NCBI RefSeq assembly: GCF_028554725.1
Contig: NC_071667.1
Coordinates: 29,469,501-29,533,500 of the forward strand
DNA length: 64,000 bases
Source: Zeugodacus cucurbitae
Taxonomy: Eukaryota; Arthropoda; Insecta; Diptera; Tephritidae
Direction: 5' to 3'
The notes beneath the pieces are model-generated. The model was not told where the DNA came from and ran no database searches. It saw nothing but the letters and a program-made list of their open reading frames with translations. Positions 34,722 through 45,028 of this stretch are shown here, one piece after another. The stretch's first letter is position 1. Each line of letters starts with the position of its first letter. The translations under genes and the position numbers were made by a program.

Positions 34722-35810
34722 TTCGCTGTTAAATAATTGAAATTCTTCATAAATATAATTTTCAAATTCAATGGCTCGTACAAAAGTGCAAATCAATTTA
34801 AGCCAAACTTTATATTGAATCAACTTAGGTGTGGCTTAAGTCACGCCCTTATATTGACACGCTGTCTTTGAATGACCACTAACTCCAATAATTTCCAAGC
34901 ATATTTTTTAATACTTGCATTCCTCACCTTTATTTATATGTTTGTGTTTGCAGTTTTATAATAATAATTTAATTCCAATTATTTGTTTAATAATTGTTCA
35001 CGAAAAGTAAACAATAAATAAAATCGAACTACTTTCAGCACAGGAACAAATTGGAATGAAACATGTAATGGAATTGACAAGAATATGAATTGATATATTC
35101 GGCTTTGCCATATTAACTCGATTTAAACACGATTTAAAAATAATATTTTTATTATTTATATGTTAATATATATTTCTTAACATATTAATAATTCCAACTA
35201 ATTAAATGTGTACTTAATTTGCTCAAACCCTTTAAAATTTTAAATTATTATTATTATTAAATTATTTGGGTTAGGTGTTCTTCTATTTAATAAAAACATA
35301 GCTTAATTAGAAAAAAACGGGTTAAGCGATCAACAGTAGCTATTTAAACTATTCGAACTTCAAATGTATGTATATCCAGAAGCATTCAACCTTTTGATAG
35401 ATTATAATGATCACAAAGTAAATATGGAATAATAGCGAAGCTGGATAGGGCGCCCGTGCAAGCTATGTATGTTGGAAAATTTTAAAATAGCGATATGTAA
35501 CTAAAGAAAACGTCAGAAACGTACATTTTTACAGTAATGATGATACAGTGGGGACCTCTCTTCCTTTTAGGTGACATTTCTCACTTCAGGATCTACTCTA
35601 CCAAATCTTGCGCATAATATTATCTTGAAATTTTTCGATCACAGTTTGAAAATGGTAGCAATCGGATCACAAGCACGCCTACTTCCAATATCAATATAGG
35701 AATAAAACTATACATAAATAGATCCTTTACAATGAACATACCCTTTTAAGTTACCCGATACCGAATATAAGAACTTCCCTCATATATCCAATATACATAT
35801 ATCAGTTTGT
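34722..35810. other. Upstream spacer, nothing firm
   Basis: AT-rich sequence that should contain the promoter of the minus-strand membrane-protein gene. A 'cttaagtcacgccc' box lies near 34837. No further feature seen. Confidence 0.4.
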
Positions 35811-35950
35811 CTAACTAAACGAGTTAGATATAAAGTTAAATATGTATATAAAAATAACGTGTTCAAGTCCATATGTCTGTTTGTCAGTACGTCCGTCTGT
35901 CCTTGCAAGCGATAACTTGAGTAAAAATTATGATTAATTTTCAAGTTACC
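35811..35950 (-). repeat. Fragment of CTCTCGCAA-family repeat (right part)
   Basis: Reverse-orientation right-end segment: 'aaacgagttagatata', a 'gtctgtttgtcagtacg' tetranucleotide-like run, then 'ataacttgagtaaaaatt'. Both termini are missing. Confidence 0.65.
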
Positions 35951-35964
35951 AGACCACTGTAGTG

Positions 35965-36366
35965 TTTTTCAAGTAAAGGTGTCTGCAATTAAAGTAGCAT
36001 TTGATGAACCGCTTCGGAGTGTAGCCTCCATCAGGGGGGCAAGTATCCACTCCGATAGTAGAGCGGCAAATATGACCCTGAGTCTGGTGAATGTTTCTCG
36101 TCTGCGTGCCGAGTCACAGAGGAATCGCTGTGAACTGCTGAACGGATGAGCCCGCAAGAAGGGGGCCCGTCCTCCTATTTCACCATGCTGGGAACAAGTC
36201 CCCCGTCTTGGGTGTCCTCTTATACTCTAGCTCTAGATCAATGGACCTCTCACGAGCTTGGTAAACGCTGGTTAACAACTAAAACTTGCTCGGTTGCGAT
36301 ATTCTTTTGGCCCAAAGTGAAACGCAAGAGGTCGGTAAAACTAGGTAGTACCTTGATTGTCTAAAC
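35965..36366 (+). pseudogene. LINE remnant with RNase H-like C-terminal part
   Basis: Higher GC than its surroundings. The 36146-36364 frame contains ALDQWTSHELGKRWLTTKTC and FFWPKVKRKRSVKLGS, which resemble the end of the RNase H domain of Jockey/I-type LINEs (a Trp-containing helix, then a basic KRKRS segment before the zinc region). Upstream 35965-36145 is probably the same element in another frame. Short and broken. The family is not fixed. Confidence 0.4.
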
Positions 36367-37489
36367 ATTCATTAGGTAAACAAATGGGCGTGTATACGTT
36401 AATTTACTCCTACCGGCGTTCGTTTATATCAAATATTCACATGGCCTACCGTAACACAACTACAACACCGGTAGTTGACATTAATATCACAGACAATATC
36501 AATAGTGGTAGCTGGGATGGGTGAGTAGTAGTCGAGTAGACCGGACTTAAGTTATATATTTAGTTTGCATTAATTTGAATTTCGGCGAGGACCATGATGT
36601 CGGCTGCCGCAATAATAGCTCAGTCCATACCAGTTTGTGATACGAGTGCTGGTTGCATACTTAAATTACCCGAAACTAACAACTACATGTGTTCCATACA
36701 TGTGTGTCCGTATCAAAATCCAAACAAACATGTCAATATTTGTATATATATACTTATATACATATGTATATATAAACATAATATATCAGTAGGTCTACCT
36801 TCGCCGCCAATAAATAATAACAATAACAATTATGTGATAGATGTTCCATGTGTGGTAGCCGCCGCTGCGCAACCGGCAGCAAAGCCAACAAAACGGTCCA
36901 ACTGACATCGACAAACCCAAAAAGTAGCAACTTGGGCAGACAAAATTGCGGTTTTACGGTTTTTATTTTGGCCATCCGAAAGTTGTGTTGTTCTTGTTTT
37001 TGCCTCGTTTTTGGTTTCACTGTTGTATCTCTTGCAGTCTGCTTTTTGGGTAATAGATGACAGTGGTCATACTGGTCCTCTCGATTAACACGGTAGCATT
37101 GATCTGCTTAATGTAGCTATGTGTGTGTGTGTGTGTCAGAGCAGATCGGCGTTTTCAAATTCAATTCCACACTAACTACTAACGAAAGTAGAACAAGGTT
37201 TGACAGCCTATTGACTGTAAAAAACTGAGAGTATAAACGAATATTAATAAGAGGAGTGTTCGGTAACAAGATCCTAATGCGTTATCCTGCAGAAGCTCTT
37301 AAGCTTTGAGGACAGTACATTCTAGTTTTGAGGGGTTTGACGACTCAAATTTTTCAATTCTACAAAATCTCTACAATATTGTCAGAAAATTTCGATTTCA
37401 AACCGATCCGAGTAATAGTTCTTCAGATATATTTTCCCTAAAAAATGTCAGTAATTCTTTATTAAATGTGTATATAACATTTTCTTGAC
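36367..37489. other. Spacer with short open frame and GT/TA tracts
   Basis: A 103-codon frame at 36594-36905 has a good start context ('gaggaccatgatg') and a plausible beginning (MMSAAAIIAQSIPVCDTSAG) and end (NNNNNNYVIDVP, then AAAAQPAAKPTKRSN), but a TATA-type repeat codes its middle, so I do not call it a gene. A (GT)n run lies at about 37117-37136. Confidence 0.35.
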
Positions 37490-37986
37490 AACCTGATGAC
37501 ACGTATGAAAAATGGGCGAAACTTGTGGAAAAATTGTCGAAATCGGACCATATATTTACAATTCCCCGTATATCGAACATGAAGAACACAGTGCCTAAGG
37601 GTAATTTTTCACCGAAAATATCGGTAAATCTCTCAGATCGGGTCACAACTTCCCCTAGCTCCCATATACCTAATTATAGGTTTTTCAAAAATACGGTGGG
37701 CTTTAGTCCGCATATATCGAATAATATATATATCTCACTATGTTAGCAAAATTAAGTGAGCGTATCGTCTTTGATATAGTGTACCTTGGTGGTGAAGATA
37801 AGTGAAATCGGTTCAAGAATTACCTAAGCCCTCTTATATGTACTAAATATATTGATTTTCATTATTCTATTGGACTTTAGGCCGAATATGTGGAACAAAT
37901 TGTATTTTATCTTAATAAAATTACATCAATAAATTGCGAGAGTATAAAATGTTCGGTTGCACCACAATTTAGCCCTTCCTTACTTT
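37490..37986 (-). repeat. CTCTCGCAA-family repeat, left part, reverse
   Basis: The left terminus is at the high-coordinate side: 'ttgcgagagtataaaatg', then 'ttcggttgcacc' and 'cccttccttac'. The 'ctaattataggtttttcaa' block matches 24220-24240 and 28870-28890 in reverse. Right part missing. Confidence 0.75.
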
Positions 37987-38500
37987 TTTTATTTCCGGAA
38001 GAAACCTATCCCCTTTAAGCCAAAGTTGGCGTATTCATTCTGAGAATACTTTAAAATTAATCCAGTTAATAGAATATAATTCAATATATTGCACCGTTAA
38101 ATGAAAACCCAATCGCAGTTAATTGTAAAAAGTAGTATAAAATCCGCAAGACGAAAGATTCAGAAAAGGCGCCAAAAATGTAAACAAAATCTTATAAAAT
38201 CTCAACAGCAAACTAACTAAGTTTAAAAACTCAGAGTAGAGGTCAGAAAATTACTTCGCCAAAATTACGCTCTCAAAACATTAGCTCTCTTCCAACTCTT
38301 ACAGCTGATCAGCTGTGAGCTCAGAAGCGAGTGCAATCGATGCTGCGAGTAACAACACAGGCAAGAGAGTACGTATTTAAATTGAATGCAGGTGAGAAAA
38401 AAGTGCCAAAATCTACTACTAAGTACGGAGTGGCGCCTTACCAACTGCCGACGGCGAGAGCACCCGGAGTGCGCCAGCGAACGCCACCGGTAGATTAGCG
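37987..38500. other. Upstream region of the 38.5-kb promoter
   Basis: AT-rich to 38260, then rising GC with 'ctctc' words (38268-38290) and CG-containing sequence. Could hold proximal control sites. No coding sequence seen. Confidence 0.35.
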
Positions 38501-38521
38501 TGTGCACTCGAGCGCCAGTCG

Positions 38522-38556
38522 TCATTACAAAAGTGCGCCGCGTCGCGTGGAGACGT
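38522..38556 (+). promoter_or_regulatory. Inr + DPE core promoter
   Basis: The initiator 'tcattac' places A+1 at 38524. 'agacgt' occupies 38551-38556, exactly +28 to +33, and matches the fly downstream promoter element (RGWYV). No TATA box lies at -30, as expected for this class. A donor 'gtaagt' at 38614 would end a 90-nt first exon. The gene served is not in the window as coding sequence; it would run right. Confidence 0.6.
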
Positions 38557-38613
38557 ACAATTGCGTGCTCCAATTTGAATCGTTTTCGTTCGCTTTATTT
38601 CGTTTAAATTGAA
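38524..38613 (+). other. Putative non-coding first exon
   Basis: From the predicted +1 to donor 'gaagtaagtt'. CG- and T-rich, no ATG-initiated frame of note. Inferred only from promoter geometry and the donor; needs RNA support. Confidence 0.4.
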
Positions 38614-39650
38614 GTAAGTTTGTGTCGTGCGTCGTATTGAATTGCGTGGGGTTTGGTTGTGTTGTGTCGTACGCTTTTCTGTGCCGTTCATTTGTGTTCT
38701 CTGCGCTGCAGCATCAGGTTGTTGCGTCAACGTGCGGGGCGCACACGTGAGCTGGTGCGAGTACTTGTGCGTTGCGAGTGCTTCATGCATGCAAGGGATC
38801 CCGCTTTGTGTCCGTACATATTTATAGGAAATGAAATGTGAAATCCCATTACAACTACAAACAGTCGGAAAAGGCTAGCAGTGCATATGATAATTGCAAC
38901 AGCCGAAAAGAAACACGAAAGACAGCAGAATTAAATTAGTTAAAAAGTACGAATTTTGTGCGAATCCTATGTGTCTGAGTGCAATCATATTTGTGGTTCA
39001 AGTGAAGGAAAAAACATAAAAATGTATAAATTTTGGCGCTTAAGCTCATTCGCGTATATGTGTGTATGTATGTGTGGAAGTTCCTCGGTTGTATTGAAGA
39101 GGCGTGAAACTTAGTTGCATGGGCGTCTTGATGATAGCGCGGCAGGCAGCTGCATGCGTTTTGGGCAGTGGTCGAATTGCAATGTGCCGGACGTCAGCCA
39201 GTGGGCGACAGGTCCGCACATACACATGAGTGAAGATGTAGGTATAAACAGGACGTGGTGGGATTTCTACTGCCAACCATCGAGCCCAAAGGAGAATGCG
39301 TTAGTTGTATGCCAAAAAACAGATCAATAAAATGGACATGATTTGTGAAGTGGCCAAAGTTGGACTTAAAGCGCAATTATTCGAGACAATTGAGGTTTTT
39401 TTGTCTTTGGTCAAATAAATTCTAAAAAATATAATTTTTTGAAGAAAATCGTTTTTTTAGCTTCTTTAGAAGTTCTGAAGGTCAAAAGCTATTATTGTTT
39501 AACAGATTTTAGCTAGCGCGATGAATATAATTTTACATGACATTTAACTAAACTATTGAAAGATCTTAAGCGCTGCTATGCAGTCATGATTTCAAGACGC
39601 GCTTCAAACCATTAAAAGAGTCTATAAGCTTAACAAATAGGCAAGAAATC
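38614..39650. other. Mixed-composition non-coding sequence
   Basis: Higher GC to about 39350 (several short frames on both strands, none convincing), AT-rich after that. May be intron or further 5' sequence of the gene starting at 38524. Confidence 0.35.
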
Positions 39651-39654
39651 GGTC

Positions 39655-39790
39655 TTTCTCCGTTCTCACGACAGTCGGTTCTACGTAACTGAAACGGACT
39701 AGGATTCTTATCTGGCCAAGTACTGTCAAATCGGCAGCATTCCTCAGAATTATTTGGGGAATGTTTTAAGCCGTTACAACAACAATAAAT
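39655..39790 (+). repeat. LINE 3'-end fragment with CAA tail
   Basis: Contains 'cagtcggttctacgtaac', 'aaatcggcagcattcctca' and 'gccgttacaacaacaataa'. I recognise this as the 3' tail of a LINE type common in tephritid genomes, ending in a CAACAA-type tail. Only the tail remains. Confidence 0.5.
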
Positions 39791-40449
39791 CGGTTTTTTT
39801 CTGGTGGGAGCTATCTTTAAAGTTTTTTTTCATCTTTTCGCTTATGTGAATGAATGCATTTTCTTTTTATAAAAAGTACCGTTTGTTTGGTAAAATAATT
39901 TAATTATGTCTGCCTTGGTGCCCTTTTATAACTTTTGCGTGTTGTGCCTTTTTCGAGACGTAAATACTTAACACAGCAAGAACCGGGTTAAGTTTTACTT
40001 GAGTTCAGTATTTGTTTGGCCTCGTTTGGCCAACTCCAACCTGATTCGAAACTAAAAATATTATATGAAATCCATGAGTTGCCTGAAGTATTCACAGGAA
40101 GAAAATCAGGAAATGAGGAAATTAAAGAAATGTATTTGCGGGGCGGAGTAACGGCTTTGATTGCGGCAGTGGCAGTGGCAAAAATGCGCGTAATATGCCT
40201 TCACGTCGGTTTCGCATCGACCCATTTAACGTGTCCCATTAAAAGTAATTTAAGTGCTCGAAAATAAGTAAAATATACACCAAAAAAGCGCTCAAGAAGC
40301 AATACATACGCATACATACATATGTACATATTCATATCTTTGCCTATATATGTACATACATATGTAGGCACGTAAAGCGTTCACAGTTCCAAATATACAA
40401 GTAAGACTCATGAAGAGGCCAGATTTTGTACATCAGCACATGTGAGCAG

Positions 40450-41036
40450 AGACGTACACAGACGTGTGTGTGTGTGTATGTATTTAAGAGCTGGTAAGTA
40501 TCTACAAGATACTCGCGTCTCGCGACCAGTCCACAACCGTCTGCTTGCACGACTGGCCACCGTACTTTGCATTCGTATGCAAATAAGTCAAAGTCCATGG
40601 CAAAAATAATAATAGCAAAAAAAATTATCTGTAGTGTAAAGAAAACATTACCAATTGTCAGTGTATATGAAAGAGTAAAAAAAAGCTAAAAAATAAAACA
40701 ACAAAAACACATTTTACCAAAACAACTGCAACCCACCAGCAGCAAACAGCTTAAGAAAGCGTCGAGTGCGTCGCTTTGTGTAACAAGCGGCAGTTTCCAA
40801 AACTAAAAACACCGGCTACAGTGAAAACAACAACAACTGCATAAACAAGAGCAAAATTGCAATAAAAGAAAATTAAAATTAATAACAATAATAATAATAA
40901 CAACAATAAATGCATAAATAAACAATCGCTTGCTCTTCACTTCACGGCTGCCGCACGAAAATTGGAAAATTGACCTTAAAGCAGCTGCAACTACTTCCTC
41001 AGCGATTTGTATGTGAATAGAGTAATTTGTCTACTG
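40450..41036 (+). other. Probable 5'-untranslated exon
   Basis: A-rich CAA/AAC-rich sequence with stops in all frames ('gaaaacaacaacaactgc'), typical of long 5' leaders of large fly genes, ending at donor 'ctactggtgagttt' (exon end about 41036). The start is uncertain: a 'tatttaag' near 40480 could be a TATA-like box. Preceded by a (GT)n run. No coding exon follows in this window. Confidence 0.4.
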
Positions 41037-41924
41037 GTGAGTTTCCAATTATTACATAAGGTTTGACGAATAACCGTATATGTATATAGTATGTTTGTAG
41101 AGGCGCGTAAAGCAGCTTCCACCCTAATGTTGCACTGCAGTTTTACAACTTAATTTAATTTAAGTTAAACCAATACGAATCTAATGATTATATAAGTTTA
41201 GCTTTTTGCGATACTTCAGTTTGAATGTAACAGCTTTGAAGAACCACTGTATGCATCTCTCTTTTCCAATTAGTAAGTTGCCTTTGAGATGTACTAATAG
41301 ATACTAGATATAAATTTATGAATTTCTGTTACGTTCCACAAAATGAAATCTTTTCTATATATCGCTAAATATTCAATATTTAAACCAACCACTCTGTTTA
41401 TAAATAGAATGGATAAATGTAATTGCTGCACTCTACATTCTATTTAGATAGCCTCATTGCCTTTAATTCACAATCGAATTTAGTTTTAACTTTTTAATAA
41501 AATCTAACCTAAAACTGTCACTGCATTTAGATTCAGCTATGTATGATCATACAAAGAAAAGAGCTGTAATTGTCTTATGTATGATTTTAATTTTGATAAA
41601 AATTAATGATTTTTTAATATTTATAAAATAATTTAATTAATAAATGTAGACTTGAAGCCTTGCTTTCGGAGGGATACAAAATATGATAACGAACAATTAA
41701 TGTCACAGATATTATATAATATGTGTTGTTCGTTAATTGGCACGGAGTACTCGAATTAGTTTTACACTCTGGAAGAAATTTTGAAGCTTTCATTAATTAA
41801 AAAAGCTTTAACGAATTGTGTATAGAAAGTTTTTTTTTGTAAATTCTCAATGCTCAGAAACCACTCAATTAAAATGGTACAATTTCTCAATTAAAGCGTC
41901 AATTATATAATATATATATACACA
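41037..41924. other. AT-rich, nothing recognised
   Basis: Likely intron of the gene led by the 40.5-kb exon. No repeats with clear ends, no frames. Confidence 0.4.
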
Positions 41925-42560
41925 CATGGTCAAAATAATATGTACATACAGCCGTGTTGCTTTCAATGTCTAATAAATCCACTATTATTTTCAATAACTT
42001 TTTAAATTCGTTTTGGCATTCTGGAGCTAAGTTTGCAGATCGTATCAATTGGAACCTCACACCTTGTTTTTCAATTGGATTCGCGTCAGGCGACTGACTT
42101 GGATAATTAAAAGAACTCACACCATTGTCCTTGAACAATATTTTACCAACTTTGAAGAATGTTTAGTATCGTTAAAGTACCGAAATTACCACATACATAT
42201 GTGGTATACTTCCCTCAGGATATGACAGTATCGTGTTATCGAAAATATCTTTATATTGGAACCTATTCATGGTGTCTGTAATACGATGGTATGGTCCTGC
42301 ACCAGATCATTGGTTCCCGCTACCACGTTTAACGCTTGTTTTTTTTTTTTAAACAATAATACAATTATTTGTCTTTCTTCCGTCGCTACACAATTTCCAT
42401 AATTATTCGCGAATTCTAAACTCATTTTGAAATTTTTTTATGAATGGTTCTTTTTTAGAGAGATCGGACGGTACGGTTGTCTGTTGTTATTGATGCCATT
42501 TTTTACCGATATTTTGAAGACTTTGCCTTTATTTTCTGAGGTTTGAGACAATTTTCTGCT
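41925..42560 (-). pseudogene. Bari/Tc1-like transposon remnant
   Basis: The left end contains 'catggtcaaaataat', like the Bari/Tc1 terminal repeat. Antisense frame 42138-41899 reads FKDNGVSSFNYPSQSPDANP and IEKQGVRFQ, the C-terminal transposase motif (W-P-SQSPDLNPIE type, with the acidic catalytic residue region altered). Further frame pieces up to 42540 are too decayed to read. The right terminus was not found. Confidence 0.6.
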
Positions 42561-42978
42561 CCTGCTTCTTTTGGTATATATGTATGTATAATATACAAGT
42601 ACAATAATATATTTATATGTATATATACTAAATGGATATTCATGAAGTAATTCTTATCTTGAGGTTTTCTAGTTGTATTCAAGTAAATTTACTGAACAGT
42701 ATTTGAATTTTCTGATAAATTATAAACAAACAAGTTACTAGCCTCCACTCGCGTACATTAAGAATTGTAATGATTAATTAAAACCGCATAGGATTTATAA
42801 TTATAATTAATATGGGTTTATAATTTATATGGATTATTCATTTCATTTTATTTTATACAAGAGTTTTTAAACGGTTGCAACGCCAATCACATACATCACA
42901 ATAAAATGTGTATAATGTTCATTAAAACAGCATTCAATTTCGCAGTGAACCTTTACAATGGTATTATAATTACCTTAT
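42561..42978. other. AT-rich spacer with a 28-bp RTE tail piece
   Basis: 42869-42896 ('aaacggttgcaacgccaatc' and following 'acatacat') equals the last bases of the RTE LINE at 44539-44566. Otherwise AT-rich. Confidence 0.6.
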
Positions 42979-43124
42979 ACTACGTTCGGACCGACATTGA
43001 AAACCTCTTGAAAACACAATTTGTGGATTGTGGAACCAAAGTCGTTCTGACCGACATTTTGTGTTTTCGATGCGTTTTCATTGACAATACACAAATTTAT
43101 TTGTTTGATTACATTTGAGCATTT

Positions 43125-43628
43125 TTATACTCTCGCAACGTGTTGCTAAGAAAGTATCAAAGTTTTGTTCTCATGTTATTTATAAGTCATAAAACTAAAC
43201 GATATAGAGCTATAAATATCAAAATGTTCAGGTGTAAAACTTCTGATATATTAATGAAACTTCAGGAATTACGCCATCTTTCATATAATGATTTTTGTTT
43301 TCTAGTGGACTTTGGTCCCAATATATGAGTCGAGCTGCATGTAATTTTAAAGCTCTTTTTTTCTCACAAAATTTTTGAATTTATTCTGTCCTGTACTCTA
43401 GTTATCAAATTGTGAGTGAGTAATGATAATAGGGTGACATTTTTTTTGTTCTTTAATCATGTAAAAAATGGTGCACATTCAAAAAGGTAATGCAGCATGT
43501 GTATAATGTTGAAATATAAAAAGTCACCATTCGAGAAAAGAAAATAAAACGCGCTTAATAACATTAAACAAATAAATTGCGAGACTATAAAATGTTCGGT
43601 CACACGCGAACTTAGCTCTTCCTTTCTT
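43125..43628 (-). repeat. CTCTCGCAA-family repeat, reverse, internally deleted
   Basis: Begins with 'ttatactctcgcaacgtgtt' (right terminus) and ends with 'ttgcgagactataaaatg' and 'cttagctcttcctttc' (left terminus). The central 700 bp or so present in complete copies is missing and about 230 bp of other sequence stands between. Confidence 0.7.
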
Positions 43629-44754
43629 ATTATACTCTCGCAACAAATGTTGCTAAAGAGAGTATTATAGTTTTGTTCACATAACGGTTGTTTGTAACAC
43701 CCAAAACTAAACGAGTTAGATATAGGGTTATATATACCAAAGTGATCAGGGTGAAGAGTGGAGTTCAAATCCGAATGTCTGTCTGTCCGTCCGTCCGTCT
43801 GTGCAAGCTGTAACTTGAGTAAAAATTAAGATATCTTGATGAAACTTGGCACACTTATTTCTTGGCACCATAGGAAGGTTGCTTTCGAAAATGAGCAAAT
43901 TCGGACCACTGCCACGCCCACAAAATGGCGAAAACCGAAAACACATAAAGTGCCACAACTAAGCCATAAATAAAGCTATGGAAATAAAACTTGGTATAAG
44001 GGATCGCACTATGAAGGGGCATATTTGGATGTAATTTTTTTTGGGAAGTGGGCGTGGCCCCGCCCCCTACTAAGTTTTTTGTACATATCTCGCAAACCAA
44101 TAGAGCTATATAAACCAAACTTTCTGCAGTCGTTTTTTTTAGCCACTTCCTAATACAGTCCAAAAGAAATCGGATCATAACCACGCCCACCTCCCATACA
44201 AATGTTAGGTTGAAAATTACTAAAAGTGGGTTAACTCTCTAAGGAAAAACGTCAGAAACACTAAATTTCATATAAGAAGTGGCAGATGCAAGCTGCACTC
44301 AGATTTTTTTTACAAAATGGAAAATGGGCGTGGCGTCTCCCACTTATGGGTCAAAAACCATATCTCAGGAACTACTCGACCGATTTCAATGAAACTTGGT
44401 TTGTAATAGTTTCCTTACATCCCAATGATATGTTGTGAAAATCGCTTCACAACATCTCATCCGAGGCTGTTGTTTCCTTTCGAACTGCGAAGGAGAGAGA
44501 GAGGTGGCGCACTATCGTCGATTCGGCTATAACCGGCTAAACGGTTGCAACGCCAATCACATACATATCGAACACGAGGACCTCGGTGCTTCTAACCTAA
44601 TATTATGGTTTCCAACTTTCAATGGACTTTATACAATATATATGATGAATATGTGGGTCAAATTGTGTATTATATAATATAAATAAAGTTAAATAAATAA
44701 ATTGCGAGAGTATAAAATGTTCGGTTACACCCGAACTTAGCCCTTCCTTACTTG
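43629..44754 (-). mobile_element. CTCTCGCAA-family repeat, reverse, near complete
   Basis: Abuts the previous copy in the same orientation. The right terminus is 'tatactctcgcaac' with its inner partner; the left is 'ttgcgagagtataaaatg'. It carries the 'gtccgtccgtccgtctg' run, the 'ccacgccca' boxes and a reverse frame 43855-44190 of the type found in other copies. A short RTE 3' end is inserted at 44481-44566. Confidence 0.85.
44481..44566 (+). repeat. RTE LINE 3'-end fragment (86 bp)
   Basis: 'ggtggcgcactatcg', 'attcggctataaccggc' and 'aacggttgcaacgccaatca' then 'catacat' match the 3' terminus of the antisense LINE copy ending at 51937. Extreme 5' truncation, inserted in a CTCTCGCAA-family repeat. 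Confidence 0.8.
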
Positions 44755-45028
44755 TTTTTATTTCTGTTTCTCCATTATTTTGACAAAGTAGTGGAATTTG
44801 TTTACAATATCAAATGACAATTTAGAACTGGCAAAATATGTCTTCCAATAATATAGACTAAACTAGAGCAGACATCGGTTATATTGAGTGGAATGTAAGT
44901 TTTCAAGAAGTTTTCAGCGAAAACTGTGATTTCGTTTGACAGATTTTGCATGGATGAAAACACAAGTTTTCGAACGAAAATCCATTTTTTCAATGAAAAC
45001 ATATATTCAATGTCGGCCCGAACGTAGT

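Larger units (their letters stand above)
42979..45028. mobile_element. Transposon with 'actacgttcgg' inverted ends, split by repeats
   Basis: The left end 'actacgttcggaccgacatt' pairs with the right end (45028 leftwards: 'actacgttcgggccgacatt'), one mismatch in 20. Subterminal 'ttttgtgttttcgatgcg' and 'gaaaacacaagttttcgaa' words occur near both ends. The centre is occupied by two reverse CTCTCGCAA-family copies (43125-44754). No transposase is visible. Flanks 'ccttat' and 'attact' give no certain target duplication. Confidence 0.7.

Noticed and set aside
36594..36905. 103-codon frame with a good start context
   Set aside because: The middle third is coded by a TATA-type simple repeat; no homologue recognised and no downstream exon.
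38265..38841. Several 100-codon frames on both strands near the promoter
   Set aside because: Overlapping frames on both strands reflect few stops in CG-rich leader DNA.
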